From Acidobacteriota bacterium (GTDB lineage Bacteria; Acidobacteriota; Vicinamibacteria; Vicinamibacterales; UBA2999), in NCBI GenBank assembly GCA_016213695.1, contig JACQZV010000087.1, positions 1 through 39,472 on the forward strand: a stretch of 39,472 nucleotides of DNA, in the 5' to 3' direction. The position numbers and the translations under genes were made by a program. Numbering within the stretch: the stretch's first letter is position 1; every line of letters begins with the position of its first letter. Below the pieces are notes generated by a model. That model made no database searches. It was not told the origin of the DNA and saw only the letters and a list, made by a program, of their open reading frames with translations. Shown piece after piece: positions 16,451-24,094 of the stretch.

Positions 16451-17301
16451 CCTACCTCCTCACCCAGACCCTCAACGGCCTCTTTTCCGCGGCGCTGCTG
16501 TTCCTCATCGCCAGCGGCCTGACGCTCGCCTTCGGCGTGATGCGGATCGTCAACATCGCGCACGGCTCGTTCTACATGCTGGGCGTCTACGTGGCCTACA
16601 CCGTCATCCTCCGCACCGGGAGCCTGCTGCTCGGCGCGCTGGCGGCGATGGCCGTGGTGGGCGCGATCGGTCTGCTGATGCAGCGCGTGTTCCTGCGGCG
16701 TTTCGGCGCGGACCCGCTGCCGCAGATGATGATGACGATGGGGTTCGCGCTGCTGTTCAGGGACGCGGCGCTGATGATCTGGGGCGGCGACCCGTTCACG
16801 CTCCCGTATCCGGGCTGGCTTCGCGGCTCGATGGAAGCCGGTGAGGTGGTGTTCCCGTCCTACCGCCTGTTCGTCATCCTCGTTGCCGCGCTCGTGGGCG
16901 TGGGCCTCTGGGCGGTGAACGAGAAGACGCTCATCGGCGCGCGGCTGCGCGCCACCGTGGACGACCCGGAGATGGCGGCCGCCACCGGCATCAATGTCGC
17001 CCGGTTGTCGGGGCTGGTCTTTGCCGCCGGCGCGGCGCTCGCCGCGTTCGGCGGCGTGATGGGCGGGCCGATTCTCGGCGGATACGCCGGCATCGACTTC
17101 GACCTCCTCCCGCTCGCGTTCGTCGTCGTCATCGTGGGCGGCATGGGGAGCCTCAAGGGCGCGCTCGTCGGCAGCATCGTCGTCGGCATGATCGACAACT
17201 TCGGCAAGGCCCTCGTGCCGGAGCTGTCGTACTTCACGCTCTTTGCGCCGATGGTCCTCGTGCTCGCGTTCAAACCGACAGGTCTCTATGGCAGAGCGTA
17301 G
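16447..17301 (+). CDS. livH: Branched-chain amino-acid-type ABC transporter permease LivH
   Basis: A 284-residue inner-membrane permease with about eight predicted transmembrane helices. The N-terminal GLTLAFGVMRIVNIAHGSFYMLG is the classic LivH signature, and the EAA-like loop is in GARLRATVDDPEMAAATGIN. FVVVIVGGMGSLKGALVGSIVVGMIDNF is also highly typical. It forms the membrane channel with LivM. The ATG overlaps the upstream TGA, so the older upstream open frame was not used. Together with the next four genes it makes a complete importer. Liv-type systems carry branched-chain amino acids, amides, urea or aromatic acids, and the neighbours here do not settle which. Confidence 0.95.
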   Translation: MTYLLTQTLNGLFSAALLFLIASGLTLAFGVMRIVNIAHGSFYMLGVYVAYTVILRTGSLLLGALAAMAVVGAIGLLMQRVFLRRFGADPLPQMMMTMGFALLFRDAALMIWGGDPFTLPYPGWLRGSMEAGEVVFPSYRLFVILVAALVGVGLWAVNEKTLIGARLRATVDDPEMAAATGINVARLSGLVFAAGAALAAFGGVMGGPILGGYAGIDFDLLPLAFVVVIVGGMGSLKGALVGSIVVGMIDNFGKALVPELSYFTLFAPMVLVLAFKPTGLYGRA

Positions 17302-18229
17302 CTGGAGGCTGCCGGTGGCCTCCGTCCTGGCGCTGCTGCTCGTCGCGGGGCCGCTCGTCCTGGGCTCCTACTGGGTCGGCCTGCTGACGCAGGTCGTGAT
17401 TCTCGCCATTCTGGCGATGAGTCTAGACGTGCTGCTCGGGTACACGGGACTCCCGTCGCTCGGCCACGCGGCGTTTTTCGGCGTGGCCGCCTACGCCGTG
17501 GCCGTGCTGTCCACGACCTACCACGCCGGCGTGTGGACGTGTGTGGCGGCCGCCGTCCTGATCGGCACCGGGCTCGCGGCGGCGTTCGGGCTGATCGTGT
17601 CGCACGTGCGCGACGTCTACTTTCTGATGATCACGCTCGCGCTCGGCATGATCCTGTGGGGTCTGAGTTTTCGCTGGATTCCGGTCACGGGCGGCGACAA
17701 CGGCATCTCGGGCATTCCCACCCTGCTCGGGCACGCGGGGCTCGGCGCCGCCGGACCCGCGGCGTTCTACTACGTGGCGCTGCTCGTGCTGGCCGCGTGC
17801 GGCGCGCTGCTGGCGCGGCTCGTGCGGTCGCCGTTCGGGCTGACGCTCCGCGGCATCCGCGAGAACGAATCCAGGATGAAGAGCCTCGGCGTCAACACCT
17901 GGCTGCACTGCTATCTGAGCTACGTGATTGCCGGGGCGTGTGCCAGCGTGGCGGGCGTGCTGTGGGCCTACTACAACGGCTTCGTCAGCCCCACGTATCT
18001 CGACCTGACGGCGTCCTCGGAGCTCTTTCTGATGGTGACGCTCGGCGGCCCGGCGACGCTGGTGGGCCCGGTGCTCGGCGCCGGCATCATCGTGCTGCTG
18101 AAGAACGTGATGAGCGCGTACACCGCCCGGTGGCTGCTGATCCTCGGGATCGTGTACATCGCGGCCATCTTCGCGGCGCCGCAGGGCATATGGAATCTCG
18201 GACGCCGGTCCGGCCGGGCACGCGCATGA
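17288..18229 (+). CDS. livM: ABC transporter permease LivM
   Basis: A 313-residue permease with multiple hydrophobic helices. LDVLLGYTGLPSLGHAAFFGVAAYAVA is the LivM signature, and the cytoplasmic EAA-like segment SPFGLTLRGIRENESRMKSLGVN contacts the ATPase. The ATG at 17288 (MAERSW) overlaps livH by 14 bp, giving tight coupling. A start at 17243 would add a hydrophilic, non-homologous extension inside livH. The C-terminus IAAIFAAPQGIW is typical. Confidence 0.95.
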   Translation: MAERSWRLPVASVLALLLVAGPLVLGSYWVGLLTQVVILAILAMSLDVLLGYTGLPSLGHAAFFGVAAYAVAVLSTTYHAGVWTCVAAAVLIGTGLAAAFGLIVSHVRDVYFLMITLALGMILWGLSFRWIPVTGGDNGISGIPTLLGHAGLGAAGPAAFYYVALLVLAACGALLARLVRSPFGLTLRGIRENESRMKSLGVNTWLHCYLSYVIAGACASVAGVLWAYYNGFVSPTYLDLTASSELFLMVTLGGPATLVGPVLGAGIIVLLKNVMSAYTARWLLILGIVYIAAIFAAPQGIWNLGRRSGRARA

Positions 18230-19455
18230 ACAGGTCTCGGCGTGCCATCGTCGCCCTTGCGCTCGCCGCCGCCGTGGCTGTGCTGCGCGGCCAGGCGCCG
18301 GAAGGGCCGATCAAGATCGGCTTTATCGTGCCGCTGTCCGGCCCGTACGCGCAGAACGGCCGCGACATCCTGAACGGCTTCCTCCTCTGCCTGGATGAAA
18401 TCGGGTACCGCGCCGGCGGCCGCGAGATTCAACTGACGGTCGAAGACGACCAGGCGATTCCGGCGGAGGGACTGACCAAGGCGCGCAAGCTCGTGGAGGG
18501 CGACCGGGTGCACCTGATGGCCGGGGCGCTCCTGTCGTCCACCGGCTACGCGCTGGCGCCCTACATCGAGTCGCAGCGGATCCCGATGGTCTTTCCGGTG
18601 GTCTCGGCCGACGACCTGACGCAGCGGCGCCGCGGCACCTGGATCGTCCGCACCGGCTACACCGGCAGCCAGCCGAACCACGCGTTCGGCGAGTACGCGT
18701 ACCACACGCTCGGCTACCGGACGGTGGCCACGATCGCGCTCGATTACGCGTTCGGGTGGGAATCGGTGGGCGGGTTTCAGCGGACGTTCGAGGGGGAGGG
18801 CGGCCGCGTCGCCCAGAAGATGTGGACGCCGGTGTCGGTGCACGACTTCGCGCCCTATCTCGCCCAGATCTCCCGTTCGGTCGACGCGGTGTACGCGCTG
18901 TTTCTCGGCCGCTCGGCATTGCAGTTTATGCGGCAGTACGAGGAGTACGGGCTCAAGGGGCGCGTGCCGCTCATCGGTGCCGGCACGACCACGGACGAGC
19001 ACGTGCTGCCGTTCATGGGAGACGAAGCGCTCGGCGTCGTCACCGCGCTCCATTACAGCGCCGCGCTCGACACGCCGGCCAATCGCGCGTTCGCCGCCGC
19101 CTACCGCGCGCGCTACAGGAAGGTACCGAGCTATTACTCCGAGAGCATGTACGCCGGCGGCAAGTGGGTGATTGCGGCGATCGAGGCGCTCGGCGGCCGC
19201 GTCGAGGACCGCGCGAGGCTGCTCGACGCGCTGCGGGCCGCCAGGCCGGCCGGTGTGCCGCGGGGGCCGGTGGAACTCGACGAGTACGGCAATCCGATCG
19301 AGAACGTCTACATCCGCAAAGTGGAGCGCGTCAACGGCGAGCTGCAGAACACCGTGATCGCCACCTTCCCGCGCGTATCGCAGTTCTGGAAATACAACCC
19401 CGCAGAGTACCTGCGCCAGCCGCTCTATTCCCGGCGGCTCGCGCCCGCATCGTGA
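18226..19455 (+). CDS. livK: Periplasmic substrate-binding protein of the Liv-type transporter
   Basis: A 409-residue protein with a Sec signal (cleavage near LRGQA) and a type I periplasmic-binding fold. IKIGFIVPLSGPYAQNGRDILNGFLLCLDE is the Peripla_BP_6 opening, and LMAGALLSSTGYALAPYIESQRIPMV is the first-lobe ligand region. Such proteins recognise the alpha-amino and carboxylate groups of amino acids or the acid groups of related compounds. The ATG overlaps the livM TGA (ATGA). Placing the binding-protein gene after both permease genes is less usual than placing it first. No lipobox is present, so it is expected to be soluble in the periplasm. Confidence 0.93.
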   Translation: MNRSRRAIVALALAAAVAVLRGQAPEGPIKIGFIVPLSGPYAQNGRDILNGFLLCLDEIGYRAGGREIQLTVEDDQAIPAEGLTKARKLVEGDRVHLMAGALLSSTGYALAPYIESQRIPMVFPVVSADDLTQRRRGTWIVRTGYTGSQPNHAFGEYAYHTLGYRTVATIALDYAFGWESVGGFQRTFEGEGGRVAQKMWTPVSVHDFAPYLAQISRSVDAVYALFLGRSALQFMRQYEEYGLKGRVPLIGAGTTTDEHVLPFMGDEALGVVTALHYSAALDTPANRAFAAAYRARYRKVPSYYSESMYAGGKWVIAAIEALGGRVEDRARLLDALRAARPAGVPRGPVELDEYGNPIENVYIRKVERVNGELQNTVIATFPRVSQFWKYNPAEYLRQPLYSRRLAPAS

Positions 19456-20207
19456 GCGCCCCTGCGCTCGTGCTCGAACAGGTCTCCCACCACTTCGGCG
19501 GCCTCAGGGCGGTCGACGGCGTCAGCCTGACGATTGGCGCCGGCGAGCGGCATGCGCTGATCGGGCCGAACGGCGCGGGCAAGACCACGCTCTTCAATCT
19601 GATCAGCGGCGAGATCGCGGCCACCTCCGGCCGCGTCGTCCTCTTCGGGACCGACGCCACGCGCCTGGCGCCGCATCGGCGCGCCGCGCTCGGCATCGCC
19701 CGGACGTTTCAGATCACCCGCCTCTTTCCCGGCCTCACGGTGATGGAGAACCTGCTGCTGGCGTGCGAGGCGCTGGATCGCCGCAGGCTCGTCATGCATC
19801 GGCCGGTTGCCGCCTATCCCGACCTTCATCGCCGGGCGGCCGAGCTGATCGAGCGGTTCGCGCTGACGGCGATCGCGCGGGAACCCGCGAGGCACCTGTC
19901 CTACGGCGACCAGCGCAAGCTCGACGTGGCGCTCTCGCTGGCGGGACGCCCGCGCCTGCTGCTGCTGGACGAGCCGATGGCGGGGCTCTCGGCGGGCGAG
20001 AGCCGGGCGATGCACGCGCTGCTCGACGCGCTCGACCCGGCGATCGCGGTGCTCCTCATCGAGCACGACATGGACGTGGCGTTCGCTTTTGCCCGGCGGA
20101 TCACCGTGCTGCACCAGGGACGCGTGCTGACCGAGGGGTCCAGGGACGAGGTGAGCGCGAATCGCAGCGTGCAGCAGATCTACCTCGGGATGGGGGCGGA
20201 GCCATGA
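19452..20207 (+). CDS. livG: ABC transporter ATP-binding protein LivG
   Basis: A 251-residue ATPase. Walker A is GPNGAGKTT, followed by the LivG-specific GIARTFQITRLFPGLTVMENLL. The signature motif is LSYGDQRKLDVA in place of the commoner LSYGQQRRLEIA, and Walker B is LLLLDEPMAGLSAGE. The switch His is in LLIEHDMDV. It starts with GTG in a GTGA overlap with the preceding stop. The Gln-to-Asp change in the signature is probably tolerated. Confidence 0.94.
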   Translation: MSAPALVLEQVSHHFGGLRAVDGVSLTIGAGERHALIGPNGAGKTTLFNLISGEIAATSGRVVLFGTDATRLAPHRRAALGIARTFQITRLFPGLTVMENLLLACEALDRRRLVMHRPVAAYPDLHRRAAELIERFALTAIAREPARHLSYGDQRKLDVALSLAGRPRLLLLDEPMAGLSAGESRAMHALLDALDPAIAVLLIEHDMDVAFAFARRITVLHQGRVLTEGSRDEVSANRSVQQIYLGMGAEP

Positions 20208-20974
20208 CGCTCCTGGCCGTGGACGGCCTGCACACCTACTACGGCGAGAGCCACGTCCTGCAGGGTGTGACCTTCACTGCCGATGCCGGCACCGTGACCG
20301 CGGTGCTCGGCCGCAACGGCGTCGGCAAGACGACCCTCTGCCGTTCGCTCGCCGGGTTGACGCCCGCGCGCCGGGGCCGCGTGACGCTGGACGGTGCCGA
20401 TATCACGCGCCTGCCGCCGCACCGCATCCATGCGCTCGGCATCAGTCTGGTGCCGCAGGGGCGGCATATCTTTCCGTCGCTTACCGTCCACGAGAATCTC
20501 GCGATTGCAGCGCGTGCGGGACGGGTGTCGCGGCGGGGGGACGGTGGGTCGAGCCGTGGACCCGCCGACGGCTGGGACCTGGATGAGGCCTTCGCCGTCT
20601 TTCCGCGCCTGGCCGAGCGCGCCGGCAATCGCGGCAACGAGCTGAGCGGCGGCGAGCAGCAGATGCTCGCCATCGCGCGCGCGCTGGTGGCGCGGCCGCT
20701 GCTGCTCGTGATGGACGAGCCCACTGAAGGCCTGGCGCCGGCGCTCGTGGCCGAGGTGGCCGCCGTCATCGGCCGGCTCAGGGACCGGGGCACGTCGATT
20801 CTCCTCGCCGAGCAGAACGCCGCGTTTGCCGTCACCGTGGCCGATGCCGTGCATGTCATGAGCCGGGGTACGGTCGTCCTGTCCACCGATCCGGTCACGC
20901 TGTGGAACAATGAAGACGTCAAGACCCAGCTGCTCGGGGTCCCTCCCGCGCGCCAGGCCCGGCACGAAACATGA
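20204..20974 (+). CDS. livF: ABC transporter ATP-binding protein LivF
   Basis: A 256-residue ATPase with Walker A GRNGVGKTT, the typical LivF stretch GISLVPQGRHIFPSLTVHENL, signature LSGGEQQMLAIARAL and Walker B LLLVMDEPTEGLAP. LLAEQN carries a Gln at the switch-His position, as usual for LivF. The ATG overlaps livG by four bases. Between the HENLAIAAR segment and the helical domain there is an insert rich in Gly, Ser and Arg (about residues 105-122) that LivF proteins normally lack. A small palindrome in the DNA lies there (20543-20566). Confidence 0.94.
   Translation: MTLLAVDGLHTYYGESHVLQGVTFTADAGTVTAVLGRNGVGKTTLCRSLAGLTPARRGRVTLDGADITRLPPHRIHALGISLVPQGRHIFPSLTVHENLAIAARAGRVSRRGDGGSSRGPADGWDLDEAFAVFPRLAERAGNRGNELSGGEQQMLAIARALVARPLLLVMDEPTEGLAPALVAEVAAVIGRLRDRGTSILLAEQNAAFAVTVADAVHVMSRGTVVLSTDPVTLWNNEDVKTQLLGVPPARQARHET
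20543..20566. repeat. Short palindrome inside livF
   Basis: GGTGGGTC (20543-20550), an 8-nt loop and GACCCGCC (20559-20566) form an imperfect palindrome in the region coding for the livF insert. Its ends resemble the core of the GCGGGTC...GACCCGCC elements elsewhere in the window, so it may be a decayed copy. Confidence 0.5.
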
Positions 20975-20987
20975 ATCCGGTAGTCGT

Positions 20988-21683
20988 GTGCTGAAAGTCG
21001 ATCTCCATATCCACACCGCGGACGATCCTGTCGATCGGATCCCGTACTCGACCTGCGACCTGATCGATCGGGCCGCGGCGCTTGGGTACGACGCGGTCGC
21101 GATCACGCTGCACAATCGCCAGCTCGACGTCCGGCCGCTGGCGTCCTACGCCGCCGACCGCGGCCTCGTGCTCATTCCCGGGCTGGAAAAGACCATCGAC
21201 GGGCGCCACGTGCTGCTGCTCAACTTTCCGCCCTGCGTGGAGGACGTGCGCTCCTTCGAGGAGGTGGCGCGGCTCAAGCGAAGCCGCGGCGGGTTCGTCA
21301 TCGCCCCGCACCCCTTCTTCCCCGGCCCGAGCCTGCGCGGCCGCCTCACCCGGCACGCGGCGCTCTTTGACGCCGTGGAATACAACGCGATGTACACCGC
21401 GTCGCTCAACTTCAACCGTGCCGCCGAACGCTGGGCGCGGGCCCATGGCAGGCCGGTGGTCGGCAACGGCGACGTGCACCGTCTCGAGCAGCTGGGCACC
21501 ACCTGCTCCCTTGTCGATGCGGAGCGCGACCCGGAGGCGATCTGCGCCGCCATCGCGGCCGGTCGTGTCCGCCTCGTCACGCGTCCGCTCGCCTGGCCGG
21601 CCGCGGCGCGCATTACGGCGGGCATCCTCGCCGCGGGGCTGCTCGGGCCGCACTCGCCGCAGCCCGCCGCCGCGTCCGTGTAA
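20988..21683 (+). CDS. PHP-domain metal-dependent hydrolase
   Basis: A 231-residue protein. DLHIHT (residues 5-10), GLEKT, APHPFFP and GNGDVH supply the four PHP motifs that bind two or three metal ions for phosphoester hydrolysis. The DNA polymerase PHP domain and histidinol phosphatase share this fold. No polymerase domain is present. The C-terminus has an Ala/Leu-rich hydrophobic tail. The start chosen is GTG at 20988, just before the first motif and 13 bp after the livF stop. Upstream in-frame starts lie inside livF. A role in substrate processing or nucleotide signalling is open. Confidence 0.82.
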   Translation: MLKVDLHIHTADDPVDRIPYSTCDLIDRAAALGYDAVAITLHNRQLDVRPLASYAADRGLVLIPGLEKTIDGRHVLLLNFPPCVEDVRSFEEVARLKRSRGGFVIAPHPFFPGPSLRGRLTRHAALFDAVEYNAMYTASLNFNRAAERWARAHGRPVVGNGDVHRLEQLGTTCSLVDAERDPEAICAAIAAGRVRLVTRPLAWPAAARITAGILAAGLLGPHSPQPAAASV

Positions 21684-21685
21684 AC

Positions 21686-23206
21686 TTGGCGGGTCTGCTC
21701 AACAAGCTCCTTCACGACATTCTCACGAGCCGCGTGTACGACGTGGCGCGCGAGACGCCGCTCGACGCAGCGCCGCGCCTGTCGCGGCGCCTGTCGAACG
21801 AGGTCCTGTTCAAGCGCGAGGACCTGCAGCCGGTGTTCAGCTTCAAGCTGCGCGGCGCCTACAACCGGATCGCGCACCTCGGCGAGCAGGACTGGGCGCG
21901 CGGCATCATCACCGCCAGCGCGGGCAACCATTCGCAGGGCGTGGCCTTCTCGGCGAAGAAGCTGGGCCGGCGCGCGACGATCGTCATGCCGCAGACGACG
22001 CCCCTCATCAAGGTGGACGCGGTGCGCGCGATGGGCGCCGACGTGGTCCTGGTGGGCGACAGCTATGCCGACGCGAAGGCTCACTGCGACCTCGTCGTCG
22101 CCGAGACCGGCCAGACGTTCATCCATCCGTTTGACGACCCGCTCGTGATTGCCGGGCAGGGCACCATCGGCGCCGAGATCCTGCAGCACAGCCAGGACCG
22201 CCCCTTCACCGTGTTCGTGCCGGTGGGCGGCGGCGGTCTCATCGCCGGCATCGCCGGCTATCTCAAGGTGCTGCGGCCCGACGTCAGGGTGATCGGCGTC
22301 GAGCCGTTCGAGGCCGACGCCATGTATCAATCGCTGCTGGCCGGCCGCCGCGTGCGGCTCGACCATGTCGGCCTCTTTGCCGACGGCGTCGCCGTCCGCG
22401 AGGTCGGCGAGATCACCTTCCCGATCGTCCAGCAGACGGTCGAGGAGATTGTCCGCGTGAGCAACGACGAAATCTGCGCGGCGATCAAGGACGTCTTCGA
22501 CGACACCCGCGCGATCATGGAGCCGGCCGGCGCGCTGGCGGTGGCCGGTCTCAAGGCGTGGGTGGAACGGGAAGGCGCCCGCGATCGGACGCTGGTGGCG
22601 GTGCTGAGCGGCGCCAACATGAATTTCGATCGGCTGCGGTTCGTGGCCGAGCGCGCCGAGGTGGGCGAGGCGCGCGAGGCGCTGCTGGCCGTGACGATTC
22701 CCGAGCGCCACGGCGCGTTTCGCGAGTTCTGCGCCGCCATCGGCAAGCGCGTCGTCACCGAGTTCAACTACCGGTTGAGCGGGCGGGCGAGGGCCCATAT
22801 CTTCGTCGGCATCGCCACGCAGTCGCGGCAGGACGGCCGGGCGCTTGCAGCGATGCTGAACGCGGGCGGCTACGAGACCGCCGATCTCACCGACAACGAG
22901 ACGGCCAAGCTGCACGTGCGCCACATGGTGGGTGGCCACGCGCCCGACGTGCGCCACGAGCGGCTCTGCCGGTTCGAGTTCCCCGAGCGCCCCGGCGCGC
23001 TGATGGAATTTCTCGACAAGCTGGGCGGGCGGTGGAACATCAGCCTGTTTCACTATCGCAACCACGGCGCCGACTTCGGCCGCGTGCTGGCCGGCTTCGA
23101 GGTGGAGGAGCCGGACCTGCCGGCCTTCCGCGCGTTTCTCGAGGGGCTCGGCTACCCGTACACCGCCGAGCACGACAACCCGGCGTACGCGTTGTTCCTC
23201 GGATAA
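21686..23206 (+). CDS. ilvA: Threonine ammonia-lyase, long (two ACT-like domains) form
   Basis: A 506-residue PLP enzyme converting L-threonine to 2-oxobutanoate and ammonia. The PLP lysine is Lys54 in FSFKLRGAYN, the phosphate loop is PVGGGGLIAG, and ASAGNHSQGVA is the substrate-binding loop. The C-terminal part has two Thr-dehydratase ACT-like modules (about 330-415 and 425-505, 'FEFPERPGALMEFLDKLG...NISLFHYRNHG'), which in the E. coli IlvA confer isoleucine inhibition. The start appears to be TTG at 21686, two bases after the PHP stop; no ATG or GTG fits better. Placement in a Liv importer operon suggests it may deaminate an imported hydroxyamino acid as well as feed isoleucine synthesis. 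Confidence 0.92.
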   Translation: MAGLLNKLLHDILTSRVYDVARETPLDAAPRLSRRLSNEVLFKREDLQPVFSFKLRGAYNRIAHLGEQDWARGIITASAGNHSQGVAFSAKKLGRRATIVMPQTTPLIKVDAVRAMGADVVLVGDSYADAKAHCDLVVAETGQTFIHPFDDPLVIAGQGTIGAEILQHSQDRPFTVFVPVGGGGLIAGIAGYLKVLRPDVRVIGVEPFEADAMYQSLLAGRRVRLDHVGLFADGVAVREVGEITFPIVQQTVEEIVRVSNDEICAAIKDVFDDTRAIMEPAGALAVAGLKAWVEREGARDRTLVAVLSGANMNFDRLRFVAERAEVGEAREALLAVTIPERHGAFREFCAAIGKRVVTEFNYRLSGRARAHIFVGIATQSRQDGRALAAMLNAGGYETADLTDNETAKLHVRHMVGGHAPDVRHERLCRFEFPERPGALMEFLDKLGGRWNISLFHYRNHGADFGRVLAGFEVEEPDLPAFRAFLEGLGYPYTAEHDNPAYALFLG

Positions 23207-23289
23207 CCACGAAGATCGCACAGGTCACGAAGATCACGAATGAGATCAGAGTGTTCGTGTTCTTCGTGACTTTCGTGGCCTTCGTGGTT
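23206..23289. repeat. Imperfect inverted repeat with 8-9-nt periodicity
   Basis: AACCACGAAG (23205-23214) pairs with CTTCGTGGTT (23280-23289), and GTCACGAAG (23224-23232) with CTTCGTGAC (23262-23270). The right arm is a run of TTCGTGxxx units. It fills the gap between ilvA and tadA and could form a long interrupted hairpin. Confidence 0.85.
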
Positions 23290-23303
23290 TAGATCGATTC
23301 TCT

Positions 23304-23753
23304 ATGTCGCACGAGGTGTTCATGCACGCGGCACTCGACGAGGCGCGCCGCGCGCTCGCCGCGGGCGAGGTGCCGGTCGGTGCCGTCGTCGTCAGCGGCG
23401 GAGAGATCGTGGGCCGCGGCTTCAACCAGCCGATTGCGGCCTTCGATCCGACGGCGCACGCCGAGGTGGTGGCGCTGCGCGAGGCGGCGCGGCTCACCGG
23501 CAACTACCGGCTGACCGGCGCGACCATGTACGTGACGGTGGAGCCGTGCCTGATGTGCGTGGGGGCGCTGGTGCACGCGCGCGTGGGCGAGGTCGTGTAT
23601 GGGACGCCGGAGCCGAAGAGCGGGGCGCTCGTGTCGGCGGTCCGCGGCCTCGAGTTGCCGGGGCTGAATCATCGATTCGCGGTCACGGGCGGCGTGCTCG
23701 AGGAGGACTGCCGCGGTCTCATCCAGCAGTTCTTCCGCACCAGGCGAGCGTAA
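23304..23753 (+). CDS. tadA: tRNA-specific adenosine deaminase
   Basis: A 149-residue zinc deaminase. HAEVVALREA supplies the zinc His and proton-shuttle Glu, and PCLMCVGA the two zinc Cys. GEVPVGAVVV is a hallmark of TadA, which makes inosine at position 34 of tRNA-Arg(ACG). The same fold is used by guanine and cytosine deaminases, but the motif set and length match TadA best. It starts at ATG 23304 just after the inverted repeat, and the ribosome-binding site is weak. A tRNA-Ser gene follows 66 bp downstream. Confidence 0.9.
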   Translation: MSHEVFMHAALDEARRALAAGEVPVGAVVVSGGEIVGRGFNQPIAAFDPTAHAEVVALREAARLTGNYRLTGATMYVTVEPCLMCVGALVHARVGEVVYGTPEPKSGALVSAVRGLELPGLNHRFAVTGGVLEEDCRGLIQQFFRTRRA

Positions 23754-23763
23754 GCTCGTTCGT

Positions 23764-23769
23764 TATAAT
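23764..23769 (+). promoter_or_regulatory. Candidate -10 box before tRNA-Ser
   Basis: A perfect TATAAT lies 50 bp before the mature tRNA 5' end. No matching -35 is visible at 16-18 bp upstream. A hairpin (23785-23817) lies between this box and the tRNA. Confidence 0.45.
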
Positions 23770-23784
23770 AGGTTCCGCGCGTAC

Positions 23785-23817
23785 GTCGTGTCCGGCTTCC
23801 GCCGGACCGCACACGAC
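23785..23817 (+). repeat. Strong hairpin immediately 5' of tRNA-Ser
   Basis: GTCGTGTCCGGC, loop TTCC, GCCGGACcgcACACGAC: a 7-bp inner stem and 7-bp outer stem (sharing one base) separated by a 3-nt bulge. It ends two bases before the mature tRNA. It could be a precursor-processing feature or another copy of a genome-wide palindromic repeat. Confidence 0.75.
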
Positions 23818-23819
23818 CC

Positions 23820-23910
23820 GGAGAGGTACCGAAGTGGTCGTAACGGGGGCGCCTCGAAAGCGTCTTGTCCCGTAAGGGGCACGTGGGTTCGAATCCCACC
23901 CTCTCCGCCA
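23820..23910 (+). tRNA. tRNA-Ser(CGA)
   Basis: Acceptor GGAGAGG pairs with CCTCTCC (23900-23906). The D stem is CCG/CGG. The anticodon stem is GGCGC/GCGTC around loop CTCGAAA, giving anticodon CGA, which reads UCG. A long variable arm (GTCCC-GTAA-GGGGC) marks class II, and the T arm is GTGGG-TTCGAAT-CCCAC. The discriminator is G and CCA is encoded (23908-23910). Confidence 0.96.
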
Positions 23911-24094
23911 ACTCCCTCGCCTTCGGCTCGGTCGCTGCCGGCTGAGGTGGTCCTCAGGCATCGGGCGACTCGCTCCCGCTCGTCGCCACTCGGAACGAAT
24001 CCCGATTTCGACCGCCCGGTACTTCACGCAATGTGACGCGGTTCTCAGGTTGCGTCGGTTCGTCGTGCTCAGGTACGTCGACGGTCGCCCGCGT
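23911..24094. other. Gap without recognised features
   Basis: Between the tRNA and the minus-strand aldo/keto reductase no coding frame with family features, hairpin terminator or repeat was found. Confidence 0.6.
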
